Below are positions 62,487 to 64,000 of a stretch of 64,000 nt of DNA, in pieces (the stretch's first letter is position 1; the number at the start of each line of letters is the position of its first letter). Origin of the DNA: Natronococcus sp. CG52. GTDB lineage: Archaea; Halobacteriota; Halobacteria; Halobacteriales; Natrialbaceae. A program made the position numbers and the translations under genes. The DNA lies in the NCBI RefSeq assembly GCF_023913515.1, contig NZ_CP099391.1:2914001-2978000 (forward strand). The letters run 5' to 3'. The notes beneath the pieces are model-generated. The model made no database searches, had not been told where the DNA came from, and was given only the letters and a program-made list of their open reading frames with translations.

Positions 62487-64000
62487 ATGAGCTCAGACAC
62501 GTACGACGATACGATCGAACGGAACCACGACCGAGCGATCGACGACGCGAACGCGGATCGAACGTTCGAGTCGTGGATCGACGGCGAATCAGCACCCGCA
62601 ACGAGCGGCGAACGGATCGACGTGCGGGATCCAGCGGTCGACGAACCGATCACGCAGGTTCCCCGCGGCGACGACGCGGACGTCGACGCCGCGATCACCG
62701 CCGCTCGAGAAGCGTTCGACGACGAGTGGCGCGAGACGACGGCGAGCGACCGGGCCGGCCGGCTCCGCGCGTGGGTCGACCGGATGCGCGAGCACGTCGA
62801 CGAACTCGCCCTCCTCGAGAGCCTCGAGGTCGGAAAGCCCCTCGCACACGCGAAGGCTGACGTCGAGAACGGCTTCGGTTTCTTCGAGTACTACGCCAGG
62901 GTGGCCGTCGCCGAGGAGGGGACCCACGTCCCGACGGGGGCGGAGACCCACGCCTACGTCCGACGTGAGCCCTACGGTGTCGCCGGCCAGATCCTGCCGT
63001 GGAACTATCCCATCCTGCTGATGGCCTGGAAGGTCGGTGCGGCGCTGGCCGCGGGGAACGCGAGCGTCGTCAAACCCTCGGAGGAGGCGCCGCTGGCCGT
63101 TATCCGTGCCGCACAGCTCTCCGAAGGGATCCTCCCTGACGGCGTGTTGAACGTCGTTCCGGGCTACGGCGAGGAGGCCGGCGAGGCGCTGACGACCCAC
63201 CGGGAGGTCGACAAGCTCTCGTTTACGGGTTCGGTACCCGTCGGCCAGAAAATTATGCGCTCGGCCGCCGAGACGGTTTCGCCCGTCACGCTCGAACTCG
63301 GCGGTAAGAACCCCTTCATCGTCTTCCCCGACGCCGACCTCGAGGCCGCTGCCGCGTCGGCGGCGGCCGGAGGATTGTACAACGTCGGCCAGTCCTGCGA
63401 CTCCGCGTCACGGCTGATCGTCCACGAATCAGTCAAAGCGGAGTTCGTCGACCACCTGCTTGCCGAGTACGAGGGGTACGACCCCGGCGATCCGCTCGCC
63501 GAGGGGACGACGCTCGGCGCACTCTGCTTCGAGGGACAGCTCGAGAAGGTCGAAAGCTACGTCGAACTCGGCAGGGACGAGGGTGCGGCCGTGCTGACGG
63601 GGGGCGAACGGGTGAACGAGGATCTGGCGAGCGGGCTCTTCTACGAGCCGACGGTCTTCGACGACGTGACGCCGGACATGCGCCTCGCCCAGGAGGAAAT
63701 CTTCGGACCGGTCCAGATGCTACTGACGTTCGAAACGTACGAGGAGGCGATCGAGATCGCCAACGGCGTCGACTACGGACTCGTCGCGGCCGTCGCGACC
63801 AGCGACGCTTCGCTCGGCCACCGCGCAGCGGCAGACGTCCAGGCGGGCAGCGTCTGGGTCAACCAGTACTTCGGGACGGTTCCCGGGACGCCGTTCGGCG
63901 GTTACAAACGCTCCGGCGTCGGACGCGAGTGCGCCGCCGAGACGATCGGCGAGTACACCCAGAGCAAAGCAGTCAGCGTCGCTCTCGAGGAGCCCGACCT
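62487..64000 (+). CDS. aldehyde dehydrogenase (3' end outside window)
   Basis: At least 504 codons are visible from ATG 62487. NAD-dependent aldehyde dehydrogenase motifs are clear: GQILPWNYPILLMAWK near 168-183, FTGSVPVGQKIM near 245, the general base in LELGGKNPF near 269, and the catalytic C304 in GQSCDSASRL. The end FGTVPGTPFGGYKRSGVGRE is typical of betaine/aminobutyraldehyde-type enzymes. It starts 20 bases after potA and probably oxidises the aldehyde produced from an imported amine. Confidence 0.92.
   Translation, partial: MSSDTYDDTIERNHDRAIDDANADRTFESWIDGESAPATSGERIDVRDPAVDEPITQVPRGDDADVDAAITAAREAFDDEWRETTASDRAGRLRAWVDRMREHVDELALLESLEVGKPLAHAKADVENGFGFFEYYARVAVAEEGTHVPTGAETHAYVRREPYGVAGQILPWNYPILLMAWKVGAALAAGNASVVKPSEEAPLAVIRAAQLSEGILPDGVLNVVPGYGEEAGEALTTHREVDKLSFTGSVPVGQKIMRSAAETVSPVTLELGGKNPFIVFPDADLEAAAASAAAGGLYNVGQSCDSASRLIVHESVKAEFVDHLLAEYEGYDPGDPLAEGTTLGALCFEGQLEKVESYVELGRDEGAAVLTGGERVNEDLASGLFYEPTVFDDVTPDMRLAQEEIFGPVQMLLTFETYEEAIEIANGVDYGLVAAVATSDASLGHRAAADVQAGSVWVNQYFGTVPGTPFGGYKRSGVGRECAAETIGEYTQSKAVSVALEEPD

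Overview
The window is chromosomal DNA from an extremely halophilic archaeon (class Halobacteria). The coding sequence is GC-rich, the predicted proteins are very acidic, and most genes start at or within a few bases of the expected transcription start, with a T/A-rich TATA box about 25-30 bases upstream. Haloarchaeal hallmark genes are present: glpABC/glpK, GfcR, Twy1, CarS, RbkR-type riboflavin kinase and Bat-type HTH regulators. The family may be Natrialbaceae-like, but that is a guess. No tRNA, rRNA, transposase or CRISPR array was recognised.

Layout. 1-8.2 kb: glycerol catabolism, with a degenerate Orc1/Cdc6-like ATPase and glpCBA on the minus strand and, divergently, glpK plus a membrane protein in the glycerol-facilitator slot. 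8.2-12 kb: phosphoglycolate phosphatase, a small membrane protein, twy1, and a riboflavin pair (RbkR kinase/regulator and ribB) with a striking operator. 12-19 kb: a regulator, a metal-related lipoprotein/CopCD operon, ilvE, a stem-loop array in a gene-free stretch, a small lipoprotein and a hexapeptide acyltransferase. 19-21.5 kb: DUF502, proline dehydrogenase, carS.

21.8-42 kb: an island of amino-acid/compatible-solute catabolism. It holds a diaminobutyrate-type aminotransferase with RidA, two paralogous M20 amidohydrolases, a BCCT transporter, a second class III aminotransferase, threonine dehydratase, a D-2-hydroxyacid dehydrogenase/D-lactate dehydrogenase operon, an Lrp regulator, and an operon of glutamate dehydrogenase with a protein that matches ectoine hydrolase (DoeA/EutD). 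Read together these could take up ectoine, open its ring, deacetylate and transaminate the product, and recycle the glutamate. This is the most interesting system in the window, and the canonical deacetylase DoeB/EutE is not seen. The DUF2332 gene inside the island is frameshifted.

42-51.3 kb: a pterin dehydratase, a broken amidohydrolase next to pyrE, class II aldolase and HAD genes, a thiamine-pyrimidine salvage operon (two TenA proteins, an SSS symporter and an unlisted 59-residue membrane protein), and bacterial-type thrS preceded by a leader containing a 13-codon peptide and mutually exclusive stem-loops. 51.3-53.6 kb: a methyltransferase-like membrane protein, a Bat-type regulator and GfcR.

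53.6-64 kb: a second amine/amino-acid cluster: FAD oxidoreductase, an aminotransferase with an internal deletion, an intact GSA-like aminotransferase, an arginine-deiminase-fold protein without its catalytic Cys, an Lrp regulator, a Pot-type ABC transporter (order permease, permease, binding protein, ATPase) and an aldehyde dehydrogenase running off the window end.

Short perfect hairpins with 3-base loops recur in gene-free DNA and once inside glpC, and several promoters carry inverted repeats suited to dimeric regulators. All functional calls come from reading motifs by eye; no database search was run.
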